NCBI GenBank assembly: GCA_947466075.1
Contig: CANIBP010000004.1
Location: forward strand, 62,001 to 126,000
Length of the DNA: 64,000 bases
Source: Verrucomicrobiaceae bacterium
GTDB lineage: Bacteria; Verrucomicrobiota; Verrucomicrobiia; Verrucomicrobiales; Verrucomicrobiaceae
Direction: 5' to 3'
The position numbers and the translations under genes are program-made. Under the pieces are notes generated by a model that saw only the letters and a program-made list of their open reading frames with translations, was not told the DNA's origin and did no database searches. Shown piece after piece: positions 7,670-16,150 of this stretch (the first letter of the stretch is position 1; each line of letters opens with the position of its first letter).

Positions 7670-9715
7670 ATGATACGACTCGCCGCTCTCCTCCTCACAT
7701 TCAGTTCAATCGCCCATGGGGCAACGGAAGCGGACGTCATCATCTATGGAGCCACGCCAGGTGGTTTTTGCGCTGCTATCGCGGCAGCTCGTGAAGGTGC
7801 CTCGGTCATCTTGCTGGAGCCGACGGCGCACGTCGGCGGCGTGAATACAGGCGGGCTTTGCTTCTCCGATTCCAATCAAACGGTGCGCAGCACGGTGATG
7901 GGTCTCTTTGATGAATGGCACAGCCGCATCGAGGCGGACTATGTGAAGCGCGGCGTGACGCTTCCCTACAAGGTTAGCGAAAAAGATCACACGCACTGGA
8001 CCTACGAGCCACATGTCGCGGCAAAGATCACCCAGGCTATGCTTGATGAAGCCGGCGTGAAGGTGCTGACGAAGCAGGTGCTCAAATCGGTGACGAAAGT
8101 AAGCACACGCATCTCGAAGCTCATCACAAGCAGCGATGAGTTTGAGGCGAAGATGTTCATCGACGGCACTTACGAAGGTGATTTGATGGCCGCTGCGGGT
8201 GTGAGCTGGACGATTGGTCGCGAGGGGCGGAAGGAGTTCGGTGAGTCGCTTGCTGGGAAGCAGTATCCCAAGAAAAAGTTGGGAATATCGGGTCTAGGAG
8301 CTGATGGGAAAATGTTGCCACTGATCACCACAACCGACGCCGGCCCTCAAGAGGAAGGCGACAAGAACGTCATGGTTTACAGCTTCCGTCTTTGCGTGAC
8401 CAAAGATCCAGCTAACCGCGTGCCGTTTCCGCAGCCCGCGAACTATGATCCAGCACGATTCGAAGTCGTGAGGCGTTACTTCGCTCAGGAGAAGCGGCCT
8501 ACTCCGCTATGGGATCTCTACCCGTTACCAGGGAATAAGCTCGATGCGAACAACGGCATTGGAAAACAGTTCTCGATGGGGCTCGTCGGTGCCTGCAATG
8601 GTTGGAGCGAGGCTGATGAGGCTGGTCGAGCAAAGATCTGGGAAGCGCACAAGCAATATACACTGGAGCTGCATCACTTCCTCTGCACTGACCCAGCGGT
8701 CCCAGCCGCGATTCGTGCTGAATTAACACAGATCGGCCTCTGCCGCGATGAGTTCCCCGACTACGATCATTGGTCGCCACAGCTCTATGTGCGTGAAGGC
8801 CGCCGCATGATCGGCGAATACGTCGTTTCGCAAAAGGACATCATGGTACAGCCGCAGAAAGACGATGCCATTGTTGTATCGTCTTTTCCCATCGACTCGC
8901 ACGACTGTCAGCGCGTTGGCACCGCAAAGTTTGTCATCAATGAAGGCACGATCATGCCGGAGCGCATGGACGGACGCAAACATGGTTACCCGTATCACAT
9001 CCCGTATCGTGCCATCACGCCTAAATCTGCTGAATGCACGAATCTGCTCGTGCCCATCGCTCTTTCTTGCACCCATGTCGGCATATCCTCTATCCGCGTG
9101 GAGCCCACCTGGATGATCCTTGGCCAAAGTGCAGGCATCGCTGCGGCTTTGAGTGCCAAACAAAACCTAGCCGTGCAAAAGCTGCCTTATGCTACGCTGC
9201 GTGAGCGATTGCTCGCACAGAAGCAAGTGCTGAATCTCCCTGAACTGTCTCCAGTAAAGACCGAGACCCAAGGGGCCAAAGGCATCGATCCTAAAACGCT
9301 CCAGGGCCTCATTCTCGATGACGCGGACGCCAAGCTCGAAGGTGAATGGAAATACTCTTCAAGCTTCAAGCCTTACATCAACAAAGGCTATGTTCACGAC
9401 GACAAGCGAGGCGACGGCCACTCCACCGCCACCTTTCGTTTTAGCGTACCCAAGTCCGGCAAATACGATCTCCGCATCGCTTACTCAGCCCACGATACAC
9501 GCGCCAAGAAAGTGCCAATCACCATCGAAAGTGGCAGTGAGAAGACCACGCTGACATTTGATCAAACCCAACCGCTCTCCGCTGATAATGCTTTTCGTAG
9601 CGCTGGTGTGATCCAACTCTCTGCCGATGGCGAAATCAAGATCATCATCAGCAACACAGGCACCGAAGGCTTTGTCATTCTCGATGCCTTGCAACTCATC
9701 CATCTTGCTGAGTGA
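7670..9715 (+). CDS. Secreted FAD-dependent oxidoreductase with golvesin-like C-terminal domain
   Basis: The 681-residue protein has a signal peptide (about 1-18), then a Rossmann FAD site (VIIYGATPGGFCAAIAAAREG with GVNTGGLCF shortly after). The FAD-dependent oxidoreductase domain covers most of residues 20-520 and includes the FIDGTYEGDLMAAAGV segment typical of this large planctomycete/verrucomicrobial family. The last 130 residues, with GKYDLRIAYSAHDTRAKKVP and FVILDALQLI, form a beta-sandwich like the golvesin/xanthan-lyase C-terminal domain, probably for carbohydrate contact. The substrate is likely a sugar-derived compound; this is inferred from neighbours. Confidence 0.82.
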   Translation: MIRLAALLLTFSSIAHGATEADVIIYGATPGGFCAAIAAAREGASVILLEPTAHVGGVNTGGLCFSDSNQTVRSTVMGLFDEWHSRIEADYVKRGVTLPYKVSEKDHTHWTYEPHVAAKITQAMLDEAGVKVLTKQVLKSVTKVSTRISKLITSSDEFEAKMFIDGTYEGDLMAAAGVSWTIGREGRKEFGESLAGKQYPKKKLGISGLGADGKMLPLITTTDAGPQEEGDKNVMVYSFRLCVTKDPANRVPFPQPANYDPARFEVVRRYFAQEKRPTPLWDLYPLPGNKLDANNGIGKQFSMGLVGACNGWSEADEAGRAKIWEAHKQYTLELHHFLCTDPAVPAAIRAELTQIGLCRDEFPDYDHWSPQLYVREGRRMIGEYVVSQKDIMVQPQKDDAIVVSSFPIDSHDCQRVGTAKFVINEGTIMPERMDGRKHGYPYHIPYRAITPKSAECTNLLVPIALSCTHVGISSIRVEPTWMILGQSAGIAAALSAKQNLAVQKLPYATLRERLLAQKQVLNLPELSPVKTETQGAKGIDPKTLQGLILDDADAKLEGEWKYSSSFKPYINKGYVHDDKRGDGHSTATFRFSVPKSGKYDLRIAYSAHDTRAKKVPITIESGSEKTTLTFDQTQPLSADNAFRSAGVIQLSADGEIKIIISNTGTEGFVILDALQLIHLAE

Positions 9716-9770
9716 TCTTCAGCAAGCATCACGTTGTTGCGTGATTGCACGGAGCATTCACCTTATCGAA

Positions 9771-10250
9771 ATGAACAAGATCAACATTGCCGAAGTCCCC
9801 ACAGAGCATCGTCTTTCGCCAAAGGGACGTTATGAACTTCATCGCCAGCACATCTCGCTGGCGCTTGGTGGGATCAAAGACAAAGGGCCCTGGGGAGGTG
9901 GTCATCCCTTTGACATTGAACTGACCCAACTGCCGCCAGGGAAAGCAAACTTCCCCATGTACTCGCACGCAGCACAGACCGAGTTTTACATCATCCTTTC
10001 CGGCAGCGCGATCTTGCGTGGCGATCATGACAGCGAGCTGCGTATCGTCGCAGGAGATCATCTCATCTGCCATCCAAGTGATGCCCATCAGATTGATAAC
10101 GACGGCACTGAACCACTCGTCTTTTACGTCATCACCGATCATCACCCCGCCGATGTCGGCACCTACACGCGAACTGGCAAACGCTGGCTAAGCCCTGAGC
10201 GCCGAGTGGTCGCTGTTGAAGATGCCGATTACTACGAGGGTGAAGAGTGA
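9771..10250 (+). CDS. Cupin domain protein
   Basis: The start at ATG 9771 gives 159 residues; a longer frame upstream would overlap the oxidoreductase end. The centre is a cupin: the first motif around FPMYSHAAQTEFYIILSG supplies His/Glu metal ligands, and the second is GDHLICHPSDAHQ. There is no signal peptide. It could be a sugar isomerase, a dioxygenase or a small-molecule binder; sequence alone does not decide. Confidence 0.8.
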   Translation: MNKINIAEVPTEHRLSPKGRYELHRQHISLALGGIKDKGPWGGGHPFDIELTQLPPGKANFPMYSHAAQTEFYIILSGSAILRGDHDSELRIVAGDHLICHPSDAHQIDNDGTEPLVFYVITDHHPADVGTYTRTGKRWLSPERRVVAVEDADYYEGEE

Positions 10251-10397
10251 TCGTATTCCAAACAAATACGGCCACTGCATGGCAGTCAGGTCGAGATCGA
10301 TGTCGGGCTCTGCCGCGCGGTGAAAGGCGATGTCACACCTGCGGGCGAGAAGTTCTGCGACTTTGTGCGTCAGTCGGTCCGCAAAGCGGCTTGCTGA
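10251..10397 (+). pseudogene. Possible LysR-type C-terminal remnant
   Basis: After the cupin stop one frame reads GSQVEIDVGLCRAVKGDVTP and continues AGEKFCDFVR to a stop at 10395-10397. The pattern (polar strand, TPAG, then a helix ending in FVR) resembles the end of a LysR-type effector domain. It has no start and overlaps the 3' end of the convergent thioredoxin-like gene, so it is at most a decayed fragment. Confidence 0.25.
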
Positions 10398-11302
10398 GAC
10401 GGCGCTAGGAAACTCAGCGTCTTTTGTGCATCGCTACGGATCCACGCATTCACCTTCGTCGCCTGCGCCGCCGAAAGCGTGAGCTTTTCTGCTACTGTGC
10501 CGCCGAGTTGCTTCTTTTGATCACTCGCCGGAGCTGCCTGATAACCGGAAATCGTGCCGATCGACAAACGAGATGCCTTGGCCATCTCCAGATCTGCCGC
10601 AGGCACCCAGACCGCGTTGGCGCACTTCATCTTTTCTGCTGCCGCGATCAATTGAGGCAACGAAACGACCGCTGGATCATAGCGCACCTTCGTCACCTCA
10701 CGTCCGGCCATAAAACCAGCCTCCGTCGTGATCACACCGTCGATTTTCCCCAACTCCATTTCGCCCGTCCAAAAACAATACATCGCAAACACCGCCTGCT
10801 TTATTCCAGCGGAATGCTCGCTCGCCAGCACCGACAAATACGCCGGCACAGGCCGTTTCGCCTTCATCAAAGTCGCGATCATCCGCTGGGCGATGCCGCC
10901 CGTGTCCCAGACCTGATCACGCCGTGGAATGATGTCTTTACCTTCCGCATTCAAAAACCGCACAACTTGATAGTTCCAAGCAGGCTCACCGAATCGCTGC
11001 AGCACCTCCGCATCCTTACCGCCCTTATTGTTATGAATCAGCAGCGGCGTAAACTCAGAATCAATCGCCTCCACCAGCAAAGGATTCGACAGCACGTCCC
11101 GCCCAAACTGCTGACAGCCCGCACAGCCCGGAATCTCCTGAAACAAAGCCAACACCGGCTTCCCCGATTTCGCACTCAAAGCCAGCGCCACCTCCAAATC
11201 ACGTCCCCACTTCACCTTCCCTGCCTCAATCGGCTGAGCAGTGCCCGCGAGGCATGCTGACAACGAAAATGAGATTATAAAGAGAGCAAGAATACGAGTC
11301 AT
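10370..11302 (-). CDS. Lipoprotein with thioredoxin-like and MsrA-like domains
   Basis: The 310-residue protein starts with a lipoprotein signal (lipobox LSAC, Cys17). A thioredoxin-like domain follows with EIPGCAGC (Cys60, Cys63), reminiscent of the VPGUxxT class of thioredoxin-like (seleno)proteins. Residues about 165-225 look like methionine sulfoxide reductase A: VFAMYCFWTGE matches the MsrA GCFW motif with Cys176, followed by GVITTEAGFMAG and VRYDP. Both reactive cysteines are kept, so a membrane-anchored thiol-disulfide or methionine-repair role is plausible. The MsrA glycine before the Cys is Tyr here, so activity may be altered. It is divergent from the sulfatase at 11413. Confidence 0.65.
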   Translation of the reverse strand: MTRILALFIISFSLSACLAGTAQPIEAGKVKWGRDLEVALALSAKSGKPVLALFQEIPGCAGCQQFGRDVLSNPLLVEAIDSEFTPLLIHNNKGGKDAEVLQRFGEPAWNYQVVRFLNAEGKDIIPRRDQVWDTGGIAQRMIATLMKAKRPVPAYLSVLASEHSAGIKQAVFAMYCFWTGEMELGKIDGVITTEAGFMAGREVTKVRYDPAVVSLPQLIAAAEKMKCANAVWVPAADLEMAKASRLSIGTISGYQAAPASDQKKQLGGTVAEKLTLSAAQATKVNAWIRSDAQKTLSFLAPSQQAALRTD

Positions 11303-11362
11303 GCTGATGGGAGAAGACAGAATCGGATCTATTCCCTAATAAATGGCAAAAACGACACCACA

Positions 11363-11386
11363 TTGACTTGTATAACTTGAGTCTCC
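11363..11386 (+). promoter_or_regulatory. Candidate promoter/regulatory motif shared with 413-436
   Basis: TTGA, then 7 bases, then AACTTGAGTCTCC, ending 26 bp before the sulfatase start at 11413. It lies in the 110-bp divergent region with the thioredoxin-MsrA-like gene. The 13-base core is identical to that before the PL7 lyase gene. Confidence 0.4.
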
Positions 11387-11412
11387 TTATTGTTTCCACC
11401 AAACACACCAAC

Positions 11413-12822
11413 ATGATGACTCTTCTCCTGATCCTTTCATCATTCGGTATTCTGGTTTCGTCATTTTCAGCGCAACCGAACGTGATCATCATCCTCGCAG
11501 ATGACCTCGGTTATGGCGACCTCGCTTGCTACGGCAGCGCGAAGATCCAATCACCGCATTTGGATCAGATGGCGGCGCAGGGGGCAAAACTGACGCACTT
11601 CAATTGTCCGGCGTCTTTTTGTGCGCCGACGCGTGCTTCGCTGATGACGGGGCGCTATCCTTTCCGCTGCGGCATGACGCAGAATCCCGCACCTGATGGC
11701 GGACCCGCGGCGGATGCATTAGCACTGCCGAAATCGGAGGTCACGCTCGCGCAGATCATGAAATCGGCCGGTTATGCCACGGGCATGGTTGGAAAATGGC
11801 ATCTGGGTCACAAAGCGGGCTCGCTCCCAACTGAACGCGGCTTTGATGAATACTACGGCATCCCTTACTCGAACGACATGCGGCCTGTGCAGGTGCTGGA
11901 AGGCACACAAGTCGTCGAATACCCCGTCGTGCAGGCCACGCTGACACGGCGCTACACGGAGCGCGCGTTGGGATTCATCGAGCGCAACAAGCTGAGGCCA
12001 TTCTTCCTCTACTTTGCTCAAGCAATGCCGCATAAGCCGCTCGCGGCCTCCGATTCCTTCTACAAAAAAAGCGGCGCAGGTCTCTATGGCGATGCGGTGA
12101 TGGAACTCGACTGGAGTGTCGGCCAAGTGCTGGCGAAAATCAAAGAACTCGGCCTCGATGAGAACACGCTCATCATATTCAGCAGCGACAACGGCGCGAC
12201 CTTCGGCGGCAGCACCGGTGGACTGAGAGGGATGAAGGGCAGCACGTATGAAGGAGGTTATCGCGTGCCCATGATCGCCCGCTGGCCTGGACACATCCCC
12301 GCGGGTCATGTGAGCGCGCAACCAGCAGTGATGATGGACTTGTTCACGACCACGCTAAAGGCCGCCAACATCGCTCCGCCAAAAGATGTCATGATCGATG
12401 GCCGCGACATCATGCCTCTGTTAACCAGCGATGCTCAAAGTCCACACGAAGGAATCTTTGGCCATAAGCAATCAAAGCTCGCCACCATTCGTGACGCGCG
12501 CTGGAAGCTGCATGTGCTCGCGCCGGGCATCGGTTTGGCCAGTGTCTTTAAGCCAGACGAGAAATACGTGGATCCACGCGGCCCCGATGGCGTGACGATT
12601 CTCGCACCCTATGAGCAAGCGCAGCCTAGCGAACATCCCGGCACACAAACCGGCGACGCACCGAAAGCGATGCAGCTGTTCAATCTCCAAAACGATCCCA
12701 ATGAGCAACACGACGTCGCCGCTGCTCACCCGGATGTCGTGAAGCGTCTTCAAGCTGCCTTTGATGCGGTGAACAAAGACGTTCCCGTTATTGAGGAAGT
12801 GAAGCGTGCGCCGCTTAAGTAA
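11413..12822 (+). CDS. Sulfatase (arylsulfatase type), secreted
   Basis: From the ATG at 11413 the protein is 469 residues with a signal peptide (1-20). The metal site IILADDLGYGDLACYG and the formylglycine motif CAPTR (Cys70, followed by ASLMTGR) mark an S1-type sulfatase; FSSDNGATFGG supplies the distal metal ligands. The C-terminal LFNLQNDPNEQHDVA is the usual end of the second domain. The cysteine must be converted by an anaerobic-type or FGE maturase, neither of which is in the window. The substrate sulfate ester is unknown. It ends one base before the convergent NnrS gene. Confidence 0.92.
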   Translation: MMTLLLILSSFGILVSSFSAQPNVIIILADDLGYGDLACYGSAKIQSPHLDQMAAQGAKLTHFNCPASFCAPTRASLMTGRYPFRCGMTQNPAPDGGPAADALALPKSEVTLAQIMKSAGYATGMVGKWHLGHKAGSLPTERGFDEYYGIPYSNDMRPVQVLEGTQVVEYPVVQATLTRRYTERALGFIERNKLRPFFLYFAQAMPHKPLAASDSFYKKSGAGLYGDAVMELDWSVGQVLAKIKELGLDENTLIIFSSDNGATFGGSTGGLRGMKGSTYEGGYRVPMIARWPGHIPAGHVSAQPAVMMDLFTTTLKAANIAPPKDVMIDGRDIMPLLTSDAQSPHEGIFGHKQSKLATIRDARWKLHVLAPGIGLASVFKPDEKYVDPRGPDGVTILAPYEQAQPSEHPGTQTGDAPKAMQLFNLQNDPNEQHDVAAAHPDVVKRLQAAFDAVNKDVPVIEEVKRAPLK

Positions 12823-14022
12823 TCACTCGGCATCCCGCTTCACAAAACGTCGGCGGTGCCAGATCAGCCACAACAAAGCCAACACGCCCCAAGTCCACGC
12901 CGCGTAGATGTGATGGGAAACAGTCGTGGTGGGCACCCAGGCGGGTGTGGCACGTGTCGTGGCTGTCAGCACGGCTAGGAAGACCAAAAACCGCACCCAT
13001 TTGCTCTTCTTGAAAAAACCATCCAGATCGCCGCTGTGGCCAAAAAGCACGCGACTGGCGACGATGAGGATCAACAGGCCAAATCCGCCGATGTAGAGCA
13101 AATGCTCGATGGAAACGTGCTGTGCATAAAAAAACGGGGAAAGCGAAATGCCGAGCAAACCGAGGCCCAAAGCCCAAAACAAGCCTGTGGTGAGTGATCC
13201 GGCTTGCTGAGTTTTCCAACTCACTTCGACAAGCAGATAACTCGCCGCGACGATGCCTCGCACCGCATAGCCAAGTGTGACTTGGCCGTAGGCTTCGAGG
13301 AAAAAACTGCACACCAGCAGCATGGCGGCGGTGACGGCTCGGATGAGCTTTGTTTTGGACTGCGCAGCGGTTTTAGGCTCGCCAAATTCACCACCGAGCA
13401 TGCGCGGGAAGACAAACGAGCCGATGCCGAGCGCCGGCGGCAAAAGCAGGCCTTGGTAGAGCAGTAAGTTCGCCAATCGGAAGCGTTCAGGATTACTCGG
13501 CATCATCTGCAAAGCCGCACCCGCGATGCCACAGACCAAACCCGTGAGCGCGAGCAGCATCTGCGGCGGCGGGGCTTCCTTGCGGAACTTCACCACACGA
13601 ATCACGAGGCACAGTAACAGTGAAGAGAGCAGCGCGATGAAGAAACCATCGCCCCAGACGTGTTGCAGCCGCAGATGACTCACCGCACTGGCTTGATGCA
13701 ACGCGAAGAGCCAGAGCAGCTCCAGTGGCGTGAGTTTCGGTGCTGTGGCCATGCGCGGTCCTGCGGTGCCGAGAAAGCCGACAACGAATGCGCCGCCGAA
13801 GGCTTCGATCATCAGACGTGCGTGAACGAAGTTCGGGTAAAAGCCGAGCTTTTGCGCATAAAACAGCGGCCACAATGAAACGCCGATGACGCTCCACACC
13901 GCCCCGCTGGCGAAGAACACGCGATACGGCTCCTCTGCGAGCCAGCGCAGGCCATCTTTGCAAGGAGCACTGCTCTTGTGCTTCTTGTGTTTGCAGGCGG
14001 GGAACTGGTTCATTGGTCGCAT
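12823..14022 (-). CDS. nnrS: NnrS family multi-pass membrane protein
   Basis: The protein is about 399 residues from the ATG at 14022; a GTG at 14061 would add 13 residues inside an inverted repeat and is less likely, and ATG 14013 is also possible. It has around twelve hydrophobic helices and the NnrS features EEPYRVFFASG at the start, FYPNFVHARLMIEAFGGAFVVGFLGTA, and HLLYIGGF later. NnrS proteins are heme/copper membrane proteins linked to nitric oxide stress. The divergent neighbour is a truncated globin of the NO-dioxygenase subgroup, which supports an NO-protection pair. Confidence 0.85.
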   Translation of the reverse strand: MRPMNQFPACKHKKHKSSAPCKDGLRWLAEEPYRVFFASGAVWSVIGVSLWPLFYAQKLGFYPNFVHARLMIEAFGGAFVVGFLGTAGPRMATAPKLTPLELLWLFALHQASAVSHLRLQHVWGDGFFIALLSSLLLCLVIRVVKFRKEAPPPQMLLALTGLVCGIAGAALQMMPSNPERFRLANLLLYQGLLLPPALGIGSFVFPRMLGGEFGEPKTAAQSKTKLIRAVTAAMLLVCSFFLEAYGQVTLGYAVRGIVAASYLLVEVSWKTQQAGSLTTGLFWALGLGLLGISLSPFFYAQHVSIEHLLYIGGFGLLILIVASRVLFGHSGDLDGFFKKSKWVRFLVFLAVLTATTRATPAWVPTTTVSHHIYAAWTWGVLALLWLIWHRRRFVKRDAE

Positions 14023-14024
14023 AA

Positions 14025-14081
14025 GCTTTCTAGCTTGTCTAGATAGTGCGGCGTTATGCACAGGCTAGAAAGCCTATGCTA
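14025..14081. repeat. Nested inverted repeats in the NnrS-globin divergent region
   Basis: GCTTTCTAGC (14025-14034) and GCTAGAAAGC (14064-14073) form perfect 10-bp arms 29 bases apart. The right copy is also the centre of a local hairpin (AGGCT-AGAA-AGCCT, extended by imperfect CAC/ATG flanks) of the kind seen in dispersed REP-like elements. It may be a hairpin in the NnrS leader, an operator, or a REP-like repeat; only one such locus was noticed here. Confidence 0.4.
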
Positions 14082-14215
14082 CGGTGGCGGGGAACTCTCT
14101 ACATATTGTGCGGGCTTGTGCGCCGCAGTTGATCGCGCAAGCGGTGAGGATGTCTGCACAAGATCGGAGCATTGATGCATCGTCGATGAAACTTATAGAT
14201 AGACCCAACCCAACC

Positions 14216-14806
14216 ATGAAACTCATCCTCTCCTCCCTAGCTACGATCAGCGTCGTCATGACCCTGCTTGTGAATGCCGCCCTCGCTGCCGATCCGGCGG
14301 CTGTCGCCACTGAAACCGCAGCCAACACCATTTGTCCTATCAGTGGCAAGCCGGTGAACCCAGCCATCACAACGGAATACGAAGGCCGGAAGTGGGCCTT
14401 CGCTGTGGAAGCCTGCAAAACGAAGTGGATGAAGGCACGCGAGGACAGCCTCTATCAAAAACTCGGCGGCAAAGCTGCCATCGATGCCGCCGTGGAAGCC
14501 TTCTACGTCAAAGTGCTGGCTGATGACCGCGTGAAGCACTTTTTTGACAACGTGAGCATGGACAAGCAGCGCCGGAAGCAGAAGGAGTTCCTCTCGGCTG
14601 CGTTTGGCGGTCCGTTGCCTTGGACGGGCAAAGACATGCGCAAAGCACACGAAGGCATGGGCCTCACGGAGGCTCATTTCAATGCCATCGCTGAAAATCT
14701 CGTCAACACGCTGAAGGATCTCAAAATCCCGCAGGAACTCATCGACCAAGTCGTCGCTGTCGCTCTCACGACGAAGGACGACGTGCTCGGTAAGCCGAAG
14801 AAATAA
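14216..14806 (+). CDS. YHS-like domain fused to group I truncated hemoglobin, exported
   Basis: From ATG 14216 the protein has 196 residues: a signal peptide (1-25), a YHS/TRASH-like metal-binding segment (Cys40 in TICPISGKPVNPAI, Cys67), and a 2-on-2 truncated globin (about 78-190). The globin closely follows mycobacterial trHbN: Tyr97 at the B10 position (AFYVKVLADD) and His145 as the proximal ligand in GKDMRKAHEGMGLT. In trHbN these residues serve NO dioxygenation. With NnrS divergent next door, an extracytoplasmic NO or oxygen chemistry role is inferred. A signal peptide plus YHS fusion on a globin is unusual. A GATGCATC palindrome at 14174-14181 upstream is too short to assign. Confidence 0.8.
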   Translation: MKLILSSLATISVVMTLLVNAALAADPAAVATETAANTICPISGKPVNPAITTEYEGRKWAFAVEACKTKWMKAREDSLYQKLGGKAAIDAAVEAFYVKVLADDRVKHFFDNVSMDKQRRKQKEFLSAAFGGPLPWTGKDMRKAHEGMGLTEAHFNAIAENLVNTLKDLKIPQELIDQVVAVALTTKDDVLGKPKK

Positions 14807-14836
14807 GCGACCAAGCAACTTTCAGCTTCAATTCGA

Positions 14837-14881
14837 CCTCATGGCGGCGTTTGATCACCCGCCATGAGGTTTTCTCTTTTT
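14837..14881 (+). terminator. Rho-independent terminator overlapping the next start codon
   Basis: CCTCATGGCGG (14837-14847) pairs perfectly with CCGCCATGAGG (14859-14869) around an 11-base loop, followed by a T-rich run (TTTTCTCTTTTT). It lies 31 bp after the globin stop, the right place for its terminator. The ATG at 14864-14866, start of the following hydrolase, lies inside the right arm. Confidence 0.75.
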
Positions 14882-16150
14882 ACAGCCGCTCTTCTTTTCA
14901 CCGCATCACTCCACGCCGAGCAAGTCGGTCCATGGAATCTCGATGCACTCAAAAACAACATACCCGCGATGAAGTGGCTGCGTCAGGATCAGCCGATTCA
15001 CTCGCTGACCTATGCGGGCGAGAAGTACCAAGGCCACGACACCGATGTCTTCGCCTTTTATGCATCGCCTATCACACTGGGCAACGAAGTGAAGCCGGGC
15101 ACCAAGTTCCCCGGCGTGGTGCTCATTCATGGTGGCGGTGGCACCGCATTCGCTGAGTGGGTGCAACTGTGGGCCAAGCGCGGCTACGCTGCGAACGCGA
15201 TGGATTTGAACGGCTCGCGGCCTCCTGATGCAGAGTTTGATGCCAAAGGCGTGGCCATCGGCAATGGACACAAAGGCACTCGCACACGCCTTCCGAATGG
15301 CGGACCGCCGCACGGTCATCCCGAAAAGTTTGACTGCATCAACGCGCCTGACACGAGCGACGACTGGCCTTTTCACGCTGCCGCGAGTGTCATGCGTGCG
15401 CACACTTTGTTGCGCAGCTTTCCAGAGGTCGATGCCGAGCACACGGCCGTCACGGGCATCAGTTGGGGCGGCTACACGACCTGCCTCGTCGCTTCGCTCG
15501 ATGATCGCTTCAAAGCCGCCGTGCCGGTTTACGGCTGCGGTTTCCTCCACGAGGGCGAATCGGTGCAGAAGCCCAGCATCGACAAGCTGGACCCTGAGCA
15601 CCGCGCTTTGTGGGTGAAAGAATACGATCCCGGCAGCCTGCTGCCACGCTGCCACGTGCCCATCTTATTTGTGAACGGCACGAACGACGTCCACTACGTG
15701 CTCGATAGCTACATGAAGAGCTACAACGCCGTGCCCGGCGAGAAGTACATGCGCATCCAAGTCAACATGCCGCACGGCCATCCACCCGGCTGGGCACCGC
15801 AGGAGATCGGTCTCTTCATCGACTCGAAATGCCGAGGCGGCAAAGCGTTGCCCATTCTCGGCCAGCCGCACATCGTTGGTGACACAGTGCGATTCAACCT
15901 GAACTCCAGGCCTCCCATCAAACTGAAAAGCGCCTCGTTGCACTACACCAAGGACAGCGGCCTGCGCTCCAAACGCGAATGGGTCACGGTTCCGGCTTCC
16001 ATCTTCGACATCACCCCATCCACCAACGACATCGTCTATATCTACAAGATCACTGCCCCGAAGCCGCCCTCCGAAGCGAACACGTGGTATCTCAGCGTCA
16101 CCGACGATCGCGATGCGATGGTGAGCACGGAAGTCGTTCTGGCACCCTGA
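14864..16150 (+). CDS. Secreted alpha/beta hydrolase (acetyl-xylan-esterase/prolyl-oligopeptidase-like)
   Basis: The 428-residue protein has a signal peptide (MRFSLFTAALLFTASLHA) and an alpha/beta hydrolase core: the oxyanion region GVVLIHGGGGTAF, the nucleophile elbow GISWGG, a late acid in VNGTNDVHY, and a His in MPHGHPPGW. A beta-rich C-terminal extension (about 320-428) follows the catalytic domain, perhaps for carbohydrate binding. Such proteins remove ester groups from polysaccharides or cleave small esters. The start codon and first codons are part of a terminator hairpin, which may limit expression. Confidence 0.8.
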   Translation: MRFSLFTAALLFTASLHAEQVGPWNLDALKNNIPAMKWLRQDQPIHSLTYAGEKYQGHDTDVFAFYASPITLGNEVKPGTKFPGVVLIHGGGGTAFAEWVQLWAKRGYAANAMDLNGSRPPDAEFDAKGVAIGNGHKGTRTRLPNGGPPHGHPEKFDCINAPDTSDDWPFHAAASVMRAHTLLRSFPEVDAEHTAVTGISWGGYTTCLVASLDDRFKAAVPVYGCGFLHEGESVQKPSIDKLDPEHRALWVKEYDPGSLLPRCHVPILFVNGTNDVHYVLDSYMKSYNAVPGEKYMRIQVNMPHGHPPGWAPQEIGLFIDSKCRGGKALPILGQPHIVGDTVRFNLNSRPPIKLKSASLHYTKDSGLRSKREWVTVPASIFDITPSTNDIVYIYKITAPKPPSEANTWYLSVTDDRDAMVSTEVVLAP

